Part shown: positions 1-8,849 of the stretch, one piece after another
Numbering within the stretch: position 1 is the stretch's first letter
How the letters are laid out: every line of letters begins with the position of its first letter
From: Rikenellaceae bacterium
GTDB taxonomy: Bacteria > Bacteroidota > Bacteroidia > Bacteroidales > Rikenellaceae
Assembly (NCBI GenBank): GCA_020859875.1
Contig: JAJBVJ010000266.1
Location: 1 to 25,779, forward strand
DNA: 25,779 nucleotides
Direction of reading: 5' to 3'
Made by a program: the position numbers and the translations under genes
The notes under the pieces: model-generated
Told to the model about the DNA's origin: nothing
Seen by the model: the letters and a program-made list of their open reading frames with translations, nothing else
The model's database searches: none

Positions 1-134
1 GACTTGTCAGGCGCCTGCCCGACCCCCCCGACGAGTACAGCGGCAACAGCGAGAACGTACAGTATGCCGTCGATACCTGGCTCGGTGGACAAGACCTGGG
101 AAGTATAGACCTGTGGTGGGCAAGAACGAATTAA
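1..134 (+). CDS. SusD/RagB-type outer-membrane lipoprotein, C-terminal end only (cassette A)
   Basis: Only the last 43 codons are in the window; the reading frame enters from the left edge (first full codon at 3) and stops at 132-134. The visible end contains RRLPDPPDEYSGN and finishes in DLWWARTN. The two complete SusD proteins in this window end the same way (HVWWDKK and NLWWDINR, each after a conserved Arg-Arg-Leu/Val-Pro/Tyr-Pro stretch), and that comparison is the main basis for the call. SusD proteins are glycan-binding lids on the SusC transporter. The gene lies 17 bp upstream of a GH18 lipoprotein, exactly where SusD sits in the two downstream cassettes. A C7 run occurs at 23-29 within the frame. 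Its upstream SusC is presumably just outside the window. Confidence 0.8.
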   Translation, partial: LVRRLPDPPDEYSGNSENVQYAVDTWLGGQDLGSIDLWWARTN

Positions 135-151
135 TCCTAAAAATATATACC

Positions 152-1285
152 ATGAAACTAAAGGATATAAAAACACTGATCGCCTGCATTATAGGTGCCG
201 CGGTTTTTACCGGATGCAGCGACTGGACACAGGTCGAGTCCATCGAGGATATGGATTTCGATGCCACCGTTAAATCCGACGAGTATTATGCGGCACTGCG
301 CGAATGGAAAAAAACTCCCGGCCTGCCGCAGGTATTCGTGTGGTTCGACAACTGGACGGGCGTGGCTCCGGCCGGCGACAACAGCATGCGCGGGCTGCCC
401 GACTCGGTAACGATCGCTTCCAACTGGGGCGGACATCCCAAATTCGAACTGAGTGAAGATCGCAAAGCGGATATGAAGTATGTACAGGAAGTGAAGGGAA
501 CAAAGGTCGTGGTAACTCTTTTCTCCGCCAAATGCGGTGACGATATGGAATGGGACGATATATATGACATAGGTACGAGTACGGACGAGACGGTTATCCG
601 TCCCGCGATCCGTAAATATGCCGAAGCTATATACGATGCATGTGTCGAGAGCGGTTACGACGGCTTCGACTGGGATTACGAACCGCAATACGGTGGTCAG
701 ACAACGGCAAATGCACCTTTATGGAGGGTTCGGGAACAAGCGGCGATCTTTGTCGACGAACTAACCTATTGGTTCGGTCCCGGTTCTCAGCGAACCGACC
801 GGGACGGACGCAAGGAGGCGGTCCCGGGATTACTTTTGCTCATCGACGGAGAAGTCGGTATAGGTTATTCCAATCGCGCATGCCCGGACTGGCCGGCTCA
901 CTATATCGACTACTATGTACTGCAGGCTTATGGCGGCGGCAATCTTAACTCGAGGGTTGCCGGTGTGATTTCCGATTTCTCCACATGGATAAACGAGGGA
1001 TATATAACTGCCGAAGAGGTCGTACATCGTACTATCCTGACGGAGAATTTCGAGTCATATGCAAATACAGGAGGCGGTTTCCTTAACATGTCCCAGTACA
1101 TATATACTCAAAACGGTATGGATCAGCAGATAGGCGGCTGCGGAATTTACCGTTCCCAGTTCGACTACAACCAGGGTAAAGGCGACTATAACGGTTCGCC
1201 CGAGTATTACTACCTCAGGCAGGGTATCACCAATATCTACCGGATATTCAATGAAAGGCAAAACTCAACAGGCGGCGACGAATAA
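152..1285 (+). CDS. GH18-family surface lipoprotein, catalytic motif intact (cassette A)
   Basis: A 377-residue lipoprotein with a signal peptide ending in VFTGC (Cys22), followed by Ser-Asp, a pattern compatible with surface export. The ATG at 152 was chosen over an upstream in-frame ATG at 113 because it places the signal peptide at the very N-terminus and avoids overlap with the upstream SusD. Residues 170-177 read DGFDWDYE, matching the GH18 signature DGxDxDxE; Glu177 would be the acid and the two Asp residues assist. A later VLQAYGG stretch (257-263) fits the substrate-proximal strand of GH18 barrels. Known GH18 enzymes in Bacteroidetes PULs include endo-beta-N-acetylglucosaminidases of the BT1044 type, which cut the chitobiose core of N-glycans; that substrate is inferred here. 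Two paralogues sit at 8850 and 19820. It could instead act as a glycan-binding protein, but nothing in the motif requires that. Confidence 0.82.
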   Translation: MKLKDIKTLIACIIGAAVFTGCSDWTQVESIEDMDFDATVKSDEYYAALREWKKTPGLPQVFVWFDNWTGVAPAGDNSMRGLPDSVTIASNWGGHPKFELSEDRKADMKYVQEVKGTKVVVTLFSAKCGDDMEWDDIYDIGTSTDETVIRPAIRKYAEAIYDACVESGYDGFDWDYEPQYGGQTTANAPLWRVREQAAIFVDELTYWFGPGSQRTDRDGRKEAVPGLLLLIDGEVGIGYSNRACPDWPAHYIDYYVLQAYGGGNLNSRVAGVISDFSTWINEGYITAEEVVHRTILTENFESYANTGGGFLNMSQYIYTQNGMDQQIGGCGIYRSQFDYNQGKGDYNGSPEYYYLRQGITNIYRIFNERQNSTGGDE

Positions 1286-1307
1286 AGCCTCCGAAAACAG
1301 GGAAAAA

Positions 1308-2468
1308 ATGAAAACGAAATATCTGATCTTTTTATCTCCGCTCCTGGCATTCTCACTGCTTTTCGCCGGGTGCGACGACGCCAAATTCGATGCACGCAGC
1401 AACAGCGTTTATCTTGCCGATGCGGCGCAAACGACTGTCATCTCCAAGAATGTTACCCTCGACGACCAGGTCGGACTCGATCTTAATATAATAGTGCGCC
1501 TTGCACGCAGGGTCGATCGCGATGTGGTCGTAGGTATAGGGATAAATCCCGACTACCTCGACGATTTCAACGAGCAGAACGCCACCGACTACAAGTATTA
1601 CCCTGCCATGACGATCCCGGAAGGGACGACCGTTACCATTCCGGCGGGGGAAATTAGCGCCTCCTACGTTATGCATATCGACCCGTTCGATTTCGATACG
1701 GAAGGTAAGAAATATTGCATCCCGGTAGAGCTGGGCGAGGTTGTCGAGGGGGATGTTCCCCGTACCTTCTCACAGGACAGGTTCATCTATGTCATAAGCG
1801 AACCGCTGGTGATCTCCGTCCCTATAATGTATGGCCGCTACGGTATGGTCAACTGCTATCCGGTGGATGAAAAATGGGGTGTCGTAGTTACCCAATGGAG
1901 CCTCGAATTCTGGTGTAAAATGTCCGGATTCCAGATCAATAACCAGGCGATTTTCAATATGGTCAGCGACGGACAGGAAGTGGCCTATATAAGGTTCGGG
2001 GATGCAAATTCGCCCTATAACTATATCCAGATCAAATCCCTGGGCGGACAGATCGACGGAGAACGCGACCTGGTTGCCGATACGTGGTACCATTGGGCGT
2101 TCGTCTACGACGGAACCGACCTTACTATTTACCGCGACGGCCAGCTGCATACATCCTTCACCCCGCCGGCTCCCGACGGCGGCACGGTGAAAATCGACGA
2201 AATGCAGATGATCTCGAGCGGCTCCTATTTCCGTGACGAGTGCGGGCTGGCCGAAGTGCGGCTCTGGAGCACTGCCATCAGCCAGACACAGATCCAGAAC
2301 AATATGATCTATGCACAGGATGCCACCAATCCCAACCTGATAGCCTACTGGCCTATGAGCGAAGGATCGGGAACCATTTTCTACGACAAGACGGGCAACG
2401 GCCACGATGGATATGCCCAAGATAATGTCATACTCCGGTGGGAAGATAATGTAAGGTTCGACAGATAG
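1308..2468 (+). CDS. DUF1735 + LamG-type lectin-fold lipoprotein (cassette A)
   Basis: A 386-residue lipoprotein (lipobox LLFAGC, Cys22, then Asp-Asp). Residues about 30-165 form the DUF1735 (BT_3987-like N-terminal) beta domain. Residues about 195-385 are a LamG/concanavalin-A-like jelly roll, with the typical WSLEFWCK start, a DTWYHWAFVYDGTDLTIYRD segment and a closing LIAYWPMSEG repeat. The ATG at 1308 is preferred over an in-frame ATG at 1251, which lies inside the upstream gene and would bury the signal peptide. It lies 22 bp after the GH18 gene and 23 bp before a strong terminator, so it is the last gene of its operon. In related loci such proteins are surface glycan-binding partners of SusC/SusD; no catalytic residues are evident. 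Close paralogues are at 10826 and 20890. Confidence 0.85.
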   Translation: MKTKYLIFLSPLLAFSLLFAGCDDAKFDARSNSVYLADAAQTTVISKNVTLDDQVGLDLNIIVRLARRVDRDVVVGIGINPDYLDDFNEQNATDYKYYPAMTIPEGTTVTIPAGEISASYVMHIDPFDFDTEGKKYCIPVELGEVVEGDVPRTFSQDRFIYVISEPLVISVPIMYGRYGMVNCYPVDEKWGVVVTQWSLEFWCKMSGFQINNQAIFNMVSDGQEVAYIRFGDANSPYNYIQIKSLGGQIDGERDLVADTWYHWAFVYDGTDLTIYRDGQLHTSFTPPAPDGGTVKIDEMQMISSGSYFRDECGLAEVRLWSTAISQTQIQNNMIYAQDATNPNLIAYWPMSEGSGTIFYDKTGNGHDGYAQDNVILRWEDNVRFDR

Positions 2469-2491
2469 CCATCCAATACATTCTAAACTGC

Positions 2492-2520
2492 AAAGCGGTT
2501 CCTTCGGGAGCCGCTTTTCT
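2492..2520 (+). terminator. Rho-independent terminator closing cassette A
   Basis: An 11-bp stem, AAAGCGGTTCC (2492-2502) with GGAGCCGCTTT (2507-2517), is fully paired with one G-U wobble. It is capped by the very stable UUCG tetraloop and followed by a short T-rich run. It lies 23 bp after the stop of the LamG gene. Confidence 0.9.
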
Positions 2521-2613
2521 TTTGGCCGGGCAGCGGGAAAAATAAAAAATTTATCTTCCCTTTAGGAATTTTTGCGGGTGGTTAGTTTATATATCGAAAG
2601 ACCCGCAAAAACA

Positions 2614-3630
2614 ATGACACCCGAACGGAAAAATATCGAATCCCTGCTTACCGACTATTTCCGGGGAGACCTTTCGCCACTGGAAGAATCCGTCGTGGAG
2701 CAATGGATAGAAAAAAATACGGCCCATAAAAAAAGTGCCGGGGAGGCATCGAAATTAAATTTCCTGTGCGAATCGCTCTTTATGGACCGCACCACGGACA
2801 GCCGGGGGGCCTACAAAAAAGTATCGTCCCGGATCCGTACCGCCGCCGTACACCGCGCATTGACCCGTTTACAAAAATTTGCGGCCGTAGTCGCCATTCC
2901 GCTGGTAGCGGCATCCATATACCTTTTTTCTTCCCTTCAGCATCAGCAGAATACCGTGATCGAGGTCAGGGCCAATACCGGAATGGTGAGCGAGGTCACC
3001 CTTCCCGACAATACCACCGTCTGGCTCAATTCCAATTCCAGCCTCAAATATCCAGCCAGGTTCGGCCAGGGCAAAAGGATGGTCGAACTCTCCGGAGAAG
3101 CCTTTTTCGATGTAGCCGAAGATGCAAAAAAGAAATTCATCGTCCAGGCCCGAACCGCCCAGGTGGAGGTCTACGGCACTGAATTCAATATAGAGGCCTA
3201 TCCCGACTCGCAGGAGATTCACACGACCCTGGTCTCGGGAAGCGTCGGTTTTCGTTATGAAAACAGTGTGAACCAGAAGGTTATTACCCACATGGAACCC
3301 AACCAGCAGTTATCCTACAACTCCGCCACGGGAAGCCTGAGCCTGCGATATGTCGACACGGCGTTCAATACGGCCTGGAAAGAGGGGAAGGTCGTTCTCG
3401 ACGATACCCCCCTGGCGGATGCTCTCCGCGTGATTGGGAACAAATACAATGTAGCCTTCGTGATCCGCAACGACAGCCTTCGTGAGAATACCTTTACGGG
3501 GACTTTCTCATACCAGACACTGGACATGATCCTACACCATTTTACCCTCTCTTCAGATATTTGCTTCCGTAAGACACCCCCGGAGAACCGGGCCGAAATT
3601 TACGGAAGGGAAATAATAGAGGTAAACTAA
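2614..3630 (+). CDS. FecR-family anti-sigma factor (cassette B, no adjacent sigma gene)
   Basis: A 338-residue inner-membrane protein. The N-terminal cytoplasmic part (1-85) has the usual RGDLSPLEESVVEQWIEKN helix for sigma binding. One membrane segment lies at about 88-108 (FAAVVAIPLVAASIYLF). The periplasmic FecR domain spans about 115-215 (TLPDNTTVWLNSNSSLKYP, GEAFFDVA, VYGTEFNIEAYPD), and a C-terminal DUF4974-like part follows (GKVVLDDTPLADALRVIGNKY). The ATG at 2614 is used; an in-frame TTG at 2572 adds 14 unlikely residues. FecR proteins receive a signal from the STN domain of a partner SusC and release an ECF sigma factor. The partner here should be the SusC that starts 172 bp downstream. 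The usual upstream sigma gene is absent: the 145 bp before this gene hold only the previous terminator. Confidence 0.9.
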   Translation: MTPERKNIESLLTDYFRGDLSPLEESVVEQWIEKNTAHKKSAGEASKLNFLCESLFMDRTTDSRGAYKKVSSRIRTAAVHRALTRLQKFAAVVAIPLVAASIYLFSSLQHQQNTVIEVRANTGMVSEVTLPDNTTVWLNSNSSLKYPARFGQGKRMVELSGEAFFDVAEDAKKKFIVQARTAQVEVYGTEFNIEAYPDSQEIHTTLVSGSVGFRYENSVNQKVITHMEPNQQLSYNSATGSLSLRYVDTAFNTAWKEGKVVLDDTPLADALRVIGNKYNVAFVIRNDSLRENTFTGTFSYQTLDMILHHFTLSSDICFRKTPPENRAEIYGREIIEVN

Positions 3631-3802
3631 CCACCTGACTATTATAAAACTACCTAAACCTGAACCTGCCTATGACCTAAAGAGAATCCCCCACAAAAAA
3701 CATACAGAAGGATCCGCCAATCCCTCTGTATGCCAATTGTAAAAAATGCTTGTAATCCTACAAGTAAGGACTCATCATTTCTTAACTAAATCACACAAAT
3801 TT
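3631..3802 (+). promoter_or_regulatory. FecR-SusC leader region with a hairpin and a small palindrome
   Basis: A 172-bp gap. It contains a hairpin with 13-nt arms at 3701-3713 and 3720-3732 (CATACAGAAGGAT / ATCCCTCTGTATG, one A-C mismatch, loop CCGCCA) and a perfect 6-bp palindrome, CTTGTA at 3749-3754 with TACAAG at 3759-3764. The hairpin has no T-run after it, so it is not a standard terminator. It may attenuate or stabilise mRNA between the regulatory gene and the abundant SusC transcript, or the palindrome may bind a regulator. I found no clear TAnnTTTG element here. Confidence 0.45.
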
Positions 3803-6800
3803 ATGGAAAGAAGTTTTACCATCCAAAAAAACAGGATGCTAAAATCCATAACAGGGTGTATAAAAATGAACAATAAGGTAGTTCTTTTTAAATCTTTGTT
3901 ATGTTTATTATTTGTTCTGTGCACTTCGGGGGTATACGCCCAGGAGAAGAGGATTTCCGTCGAAGCCAACAACCAGCCCATCTCCGAAGTTCTGGAACAA
4001 ATAGAAAGCCAGGGAAACTACAATTTCTTCTACAACAATAAGCTCATCAAGCTCGACAAACCGGTGACCGTCTCATATCGGGACGGGGATATACGCACCG
4101 TGCTGAACCATATATTCCGCGACACGGATATCGCCTATTCCATCGTGGACGACAATATCGTTCTGTCAGTCAAAAAGCCCGATTCCACGGGTCAACAGTC
4201 GGAGCCGGCCCCCGCGAGGCTTACCGGTAAAGTGGTCGATCGGAACAATATGCCGGTGATCGGCGCCACAGTCGTGGTCGATGGCACCATGCAGGGAACG
4301 AGCACCAACATGGAGGGTATATTCACCCTGCCCTGGACGCCGAACCTCGCCTCTGCCACATTGACCGTTTCCTATGTGGGCTATACCACCCGGCAAATCC
4401 AGGTCGGCGGAAGAACCAATATCGACATTGTCCTGGATGACGATTTGCAGGAGATCGAGACCGTTGTCGTCACCGCCCTGGGCATCCGGCGCGAAGAGCG
4501 TGCGGTACCCTACAACGTTCAGACCATTGCCGGAGACGATATGCTCGGCATAGAGCCCAACTTCGTGAACAGCCTTGCCGGCAAGATCGCCGGGGTTAAT
4601 ATCAATGCCAGTTCGGCCGGTATCGGGGGCGAAACAAAAGTGGTGATGCGCGGTAACAAATCCATTACAAACAGCAATACGGCACTCTACGTGATAGACG
4701 GTATACCGATGCCGAGCCTCTCGCTCACCGAACCGGGTAAAAGCTATACCATGTATGACGGAAGCAAAATTTCGGGGGATGCCGTATCGAACCTCAATCC
4801 GGAAGATTTCGAATCCATCACCGTTCTCACAGGCCCCTCGGCTGCGGCTCTTTACGGCTCGATGGCCGCCAACGGTGTTATAATGATAAATACGAAACGG
4901 GGCGGCGACCGCACTTCCGTTACATACAGCACCAACACCACCTTTATGTCTCCCTTCTGGATGCCGGAATTCCAGAATACATACGGGGCCCGCGACGGAT
5001 ACTACTCGAGCTGGGGTTCGAAACTCACTACGCCCTCCTCATGGGAACCAAAGGACTTCTTCCAGACCGGTTATAACACCACCCATAACGTCAGTCTCTC
5101 GATGGGCGGCGAGAAGAACCAGACCTATGCTTCCGCCGGGCTCGTGGAGGCCCACGGCCTTGTAAAGAACAACAATTACGGCCGCAAAAATTTCACCATG
5201 AGCAATACGACCTCTTTCCTCGACGATAAAATGCAGCTGTCGGTAAGCGGGATGTATATAAATGTGGACGAGCAGAATATGCTTTCGGGCGGTCAGTATT
5301 ACAACCCCCTTATCCCGGTTTACCTGATGTCGCCCAGCGACGATATTAACAAATATACGGTTTACGAAAGGTATGACGCCTCGCGCAACTTCCCGGTTCA
5401 GTACTGGCCGTGGGGATCGCAGAGCCAGCAGATGCAGAACCCCTACTGGATCATTAACCGCAACATGTTCAACACCCACAAAGACCGTTTCATTTTCAGC
5501 GCGTCGCTCAAGTACGACATCGCCGACTGGATCAGCATAACGGGCCGGGCAAGGATCGACTATAACAACTCCACCCTCGAACAGAAGAACTACGCTTCCA
5601 CTTCGGGTCTGTTCGCCGAGAACAACGGACGCTACTACTGGGAACAATACACCACAAGGCAGAATTACGGCGATGTTATGGTAAACATTAACAAATATTT
5701 CGTCGATAACCGCCTCTCTCTTACCGCCGTTCTCGGTGCAAGTGTGCAGGATATGAAATACCGCTCTTCCCTGATAGGCGGCGACCTTATAACGGTGCCC
5801 AACCTCTTTACCTTCGCAAATATCGACACGAGCAAGAGCTTTACCAAAAGCACCTACAACGACCAGACACAGTCGGTGTTCGGCACCGTACAGCTGGGAT
5901 GGGATAGGATGGTCTATCTCGACGTTACGGCCCGCAGCGACTGGACGAGTTCGTTTTACATTGCCGGCGAGGGAGCCAAAGCCATTTTTTATCCGTCGGT
6001 GGGCCTCTCGGGTATAATCACCGATATATTCGATATAAAATCGAACGTCCTCTCTTTCGCCAAGATCAGGGCATCGTATGCCGAAGTGGGCAATGCGACC
6101 ATGCGCTTTATCGGGGTTCCGACCTATCCGGTCTCCTCGGGTAACCCTGTGTCGCGCACCTATGTATCGAGCGATAACTTCGTTCCGGAACGCACCAAGT
6201 CCTGGGAATTCGGAGCCGAGGTCAGGCTGTGGGGCAACAAACTCGCCCTGAACGGAACCTATTACACCTCACAAACCTACAACCAGGTCTTCGAAGCGGA
6301 ACTTCCCCCCGCATCGCAGTACGACATTATCTATATCAACGCCGGACGGGTGGACAATAGGGGTGTGGAACTCTCCGCAGAGCTGAACCAGAACCTCGGC
6401 CCGGTACGCTGGCAGTCGAATCTCATATATACCCGCAACAAGAACAAGATCGTCAAACTGGTGGATAATTACCGGCTGGAAAACGGCGAATATGTGAACA
6501 TCAACACCATGGATATGGGCGGCACCACCGGTGTCAAACTCCAGATCAACGAAGGCGGCAGGATCGGTGATATTTATGTCAATACACTTAAAACCGATGC
6601 GGCCGGTTACATATGGGTCGACACGAATACCAACAAGGTGGCCGTCGACAACGACAACTTTGTCTATGCCGGCAACTCCAACCCCAACTACCTGATGTCG
6701 TGGAGGAACGGTCTGGATTGGAAGGGTCTTCAGCTGTCGTTCATGTTCAGCGCCCGCGTGGGTGGTGTGGGGGCTTCTCTCACACAGGCTGCAATGGATT

Positions 6801-7183
6801 ATTTCGGCGTTTCGAAAACTACGGCCGTGGCACGCGACAACGGCGGAGCCCTGGTAAACGGTGTCCGCCTACCTGCCGATACCTACTACGAAGTGGTTGC
6901 AAATAACGGTACCAGCGCCGTGGGTTCGATGTATATCTACTCGATGACCAATATCCGCCTGAGCGAACTTTCGCTGGGCTACGACGTACCCATCACCAAG
7001 TATGTACCGTGGATCAAAGGGCTAAATGTTTCCTTTATCGCAAACAACCTCTGGATGCTCTACTGTAAAGCACCGTTCGACCCGGAACTGGTTGCCGGAA
7101 CGGGCACCTACAGCTCGGGAATAGACTATTTCCAAATGCCGAGCACCCGTAATTTGGGATTCTCCGTAAAGCTCAGGTTCTAA
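3803..7183 (+). CDS. SusC-type TonB-dependent outer-membrane transporter with STN domain (cassette B)
   Basis: A 1126-residue TonB-dependent importer. The signal peptide has a long n-region and ends near VYAQ (cleavage about residue 46). Next come an STN domain (about 50-122, ISVEANNQPISEVLEQIESQ to IVLSV), a carboxypeptidase-D regulatory-like domain (about 139-212, LTGKVVDRNNMPVIGATVVV), a linker EIETVVVTALGIRR, the plug (GVNINASSAGIGG, MRGNKSI, ALYVIDGIPM, LYGSMAANGVIMI) and a C-terminal barrel ending in the usual aromatic strand GFSVKLRF. Start: ATG at 3803 is used; ATGs at 3836 and 3866 also keep a usable signal peptide. SusC moves oligosaccharides across the outer membrane with its SusD lid (18 bp downstream). 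The STN domain indicates that it also signals to FecR. It is a clear paralogue of the transporter at 14876-18191. Confidence 0.95.
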   Translation: MERSFTIQKNRMLKSITGCIKMNNKVVLFKSLLCLLFVLCTSGVYAQEKRISVEANNQPISEVLEQIESQGNYNFFYNNKLIKLDKPVTVSYRDGDIRTVLNHIFRDTDIAYSIVDDNIVLSVKKPDSTGQQSEPAPARLTGKVVDRNNMPVIGATVVVDGTMQGTSTNMEGIFTLPWTPNLASATLTVSYVGYTTRQIQVGGRTNIDIVLDDDLQEIETVVVTALGIRREERAVPYNVQTIAGDDMLGIEPNFVNSLAGKIAGVNINASSAGIGGETKVVMRGNKSITNSNTALYVIDGIPMPSLSLTEPGKSYTMYDGSKISGDAVSNLNPEDFESITVLTGPSAAALYGSMAANGVIMINTKRGGDRTSVTYSTNTTFMSPFWMPEFQNTYGARDGYYSSWGSKLTTPSSWEPKDFFQTGYNTTHNVSLSMGGEKNQTYASAGLVEAHGLVKNNNYGRKNFTMSNTTSFLDDKMQLSVSGMYINVDEQNMLSGGQYYNPLIPVYLMSPSDDINKYTVYERYDASRNFPVQYWPWGSQSQQMQNPYWIINRNMFNTHKDRFIFSASLKYDIADWISITGRARIDYNNSTLEQKNYASTSGLFAENNGRYYWEQYTTRQNYGDVMVNINKYFVDNRLSLTAVLGASVQDMKYRSSLIGGDLITVPNLFTFANIDTSKSFTKSTYNDQTQSVFGTVQLGWDRMVYLDVTARSDWTSSFYIAGEGAKAIFYPSVGLSGIITDIFDIKSNVLSFAKIRASYAEVGNATMRFIGVPTYPVSSGNPVSRTYVSSDNFVPERTKSWEFGAEVRLWGNKLALNGTYYTSQTYNQVFEAELPPASQYDIIYINAGRVDNRGVELSAELNQNLGPVRWQSNLIYTRNKNKIVKLVDNYRLENGEYVNINTMDMGGTTGVKLQINEGGRIGDIYVNTLKTDAAGYIWVDTNTNKVAVDNDNFVYAGNSNPNYLMSWRNGLDWKGLQLSFMFSARVGGVGASLTQAAMDYFGVSKTTAVARDNGGALVNGVRLPADTYYEVVANNGTSAVGSMYIYSMTNIRLSELSLGYDVPITKYVPWIKGLNVSFIANNLWMLYCKAPFDPELVAGTGTYSSGIDYFQMPSTRNLGFSVKLRF

Positions 7184-7201
7184 ATCACAAATATTACTAC
7201 G

Positions 7202-8824
7202 ATGAAAAATATCAGATATTTTAAATTCCTTGTGCCGGCCGCAGCCCTTCTTGCAGCGGGATGTACCGGGGACTTCGACTGGAGGAATACCAACCCCGAC
7301 AATGCGACCGAAGAGATGATGGACTACGACGATATCCGCGCCGGCGCACCCTTCAAGCAGATCGTAAGGAACGTGGTTCCCTCCTTCCAGCTTACCGGCG
7401 ACGAAGAGTACGGGAGCGCCAACTACCAGGTGATACAGGATCTGGCCGGAAATATTTTCGCCGGTTATACCGGTTCCATCAACACCGGTTTCCTTGCCAA
7501 CAATCTCTATAATATAACATATAGTGCATGGCACGAAGCGATGTTTACCGACGCCTATTCCCGTGCCATGAGCGAGTGGTATCTGCTCGACAACGCCCGG
7601 GAAGCCTCGCCCGAAAAGGCCGCTATGGGCGATATCGCAAAGATCGCCCTGATGCACCGGGTGACCGACACTTACGGACCCGTTCCCTATTCGAGAGCGG
7701 GCGAATCGGTAATCACTTCCCCGTACGACTCGCAGGAGAGTATCTACCGCTCTTTCTTCGAAGAGCTCGAAGATGCCGTCGAGGTGCTTACCACTTTCTA
7801 CCGCACTCAGCCCGATCTGAAGCTGATGGCCGATTACGACGACGTTTTCTACGGCGATGTGGAAAAATGGATCAAGTTCGCCAACACTCTTCGCCTGCGC
7901 CTTGCCCTCAGGGTGGTTTATGCCGACGCGGCGCTTGCCGAAGAGAATGCACGGCTCTCCGTGGAGCATGAGATAGGGGTTATGACCTCCAACAGCGACC
8001 TTGCCAAGCTGAACGTTCCCACAACCGGTCCCTGGGAAAATCCCCTTTATGTGATCCAGTACAGCTTCGACGACGCCCGTATCGGCGCGACCATCGAAGC
8101 CTATATGAACGGGTACGACGATCCGCGCAGGCCCGTATATTTTACCGCTAACACGAACGGCGAATACAGAGGTGTTCGAAACGGGATAACCGTTAACAAC
8201 AATTACGCATCCTCCACGCTGCTGTCGAGGGTTAACTGCACCAACACATCGGGTCTTTACGACGGCGCCCTGCTGTGGATGCCGACAGCGGAGGCATACT
8301 TCCTGCTGGCCGAAGCCGCAATCCGGTGGAACTGGCTGCCCCAGTCGGCCCAATATTACTACGAAGAGGGCATCCGGGCCTCTTTCGACTCACACGGAGT
8401 GAGCGGGGCGGACGCTTATATCGTCTCGACCAATACGCCCGCTGCCTACACGGACGTAGTATCGTCATCCAACAGCATGTCGGCACCCAGCACCGTTACG
8501 GTTGCGTGGAGCGACTCGGACAGTTTCGAGACCAGGCTGGAGCGGATAATCACCCAGAAATATATCGCACTCTTCCCCGAGGGGCAGGAGGCATGGAGCG
8601 AATTCCGCCGCACGGGTTATCCAAAAGTATTCCAGGTTTCCGTAAACAACAGCAGCGGAGCCATCAGCATCAGCGAGCAGATACGAAGGCTCAACTATCC
8701 CGTAAAGGAATACACTTCGTCCAATGCCGAAGAGGTGCAGAAAGCCGTTTCGATACTTGCTTCCGAATCGTCGTCGGGAAGTCTCGACAACGGTGGCACC
8801 CATGTATGGTGGGATAAGAAATAA
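7202..8824 (+). CDS. SusD-like outer-membrane lipoprotein (cassette B)
   Basis: A 540-residue lipoprotein with signal peptide LVPAAALLAAGC (Cys21), then TGDFDW. The start NTNPDNATEEMM, the MHRVTDTYGPVPYSR helix, the FYGDVEKWIKFANTLRLRLALR repeat helix, the late ITQKYIALFPEGQEAWSEFR block and the C-terminal WWDKK end fit the SusD-like_2 branch of the SusD/RagB superfamily. It would sit on the outer face of the SusC at 3803-7183, capture the glycan and close the transporter. The spacing of 18 bp from SusC supports co-transcription. The paralogue at 18209 shares all these blocks. The substrate is not readable from the sequence; N-glycan is inferred from the neighbours. Confidence 0.93.
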   Translation: MKNIRYFKFLVPAAALLAAGCTGDFDWRNTNPDNATEEMMDYDDIRAGAPFKQIVRNVVPSFQLTGDEEYGSANYQVIQDLAGNIFAGYTGSINTGFLANNLYNITYSAWHEAMFTDAYSRAMSEWYLLDNAREASPEKAAMGDIAKIALMHRVTDTYGPVPYSRAGESVITSPYDSQESIYRSFFEELEDAVEVLTTFYRTQPDLKLMADYDDVFYGDVEKWIKFANTLRLRLALRVVYADAALAEENARLSVEHEIGVMTSNSDLAKLNVPTTGPWENPLYVIQYSFDDARIGATIEAYMNGYDDPRRPVYFTANTNGEYRGVRNGITVNNNYASSTLLSRVNCTNTSGLYDGALLWMPTAEAYFLLAEAAIRWNWLPQSAQYYYEEGIRASFDSHGVSGADAYIVSTNTPAAYTDVVSSSNSMSAPSTVTVAWSDSDSFETRLERIITQKYIALFPEGQEAWSEFRRTGYPKVFQVSVNNSSGAISISEQIRRLNYPVKEYTSSNAEEVQKAVSILASESSSGSLDNGGTHVWWDKK

Positions 8825-8849
8825 TGTCTAACCTGCAAATGAAAAAATT

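Noticed and set aside
23..29. C7 run at the left edge as another frameshift
   Set aside because: The frame reads through it into a normal SusD C-terminus, and the upstream sequence needed to test a shift is outside the window.
3631..3802. Search for a Bacteroidetes -33/-7 promoter directly before SusC
   Set aside because: No TAnnTTTG match at sensible spacing was found; an ECF-type promoter could be present but I cannot identify it with confidence.
7022..8353. A 443-codon minus-strand open frame over the SusC end and SusD
   Set aside because: It overlaps two well-supported genes and the translation shows no family motif or signal peptide; it is an antisense shadow.
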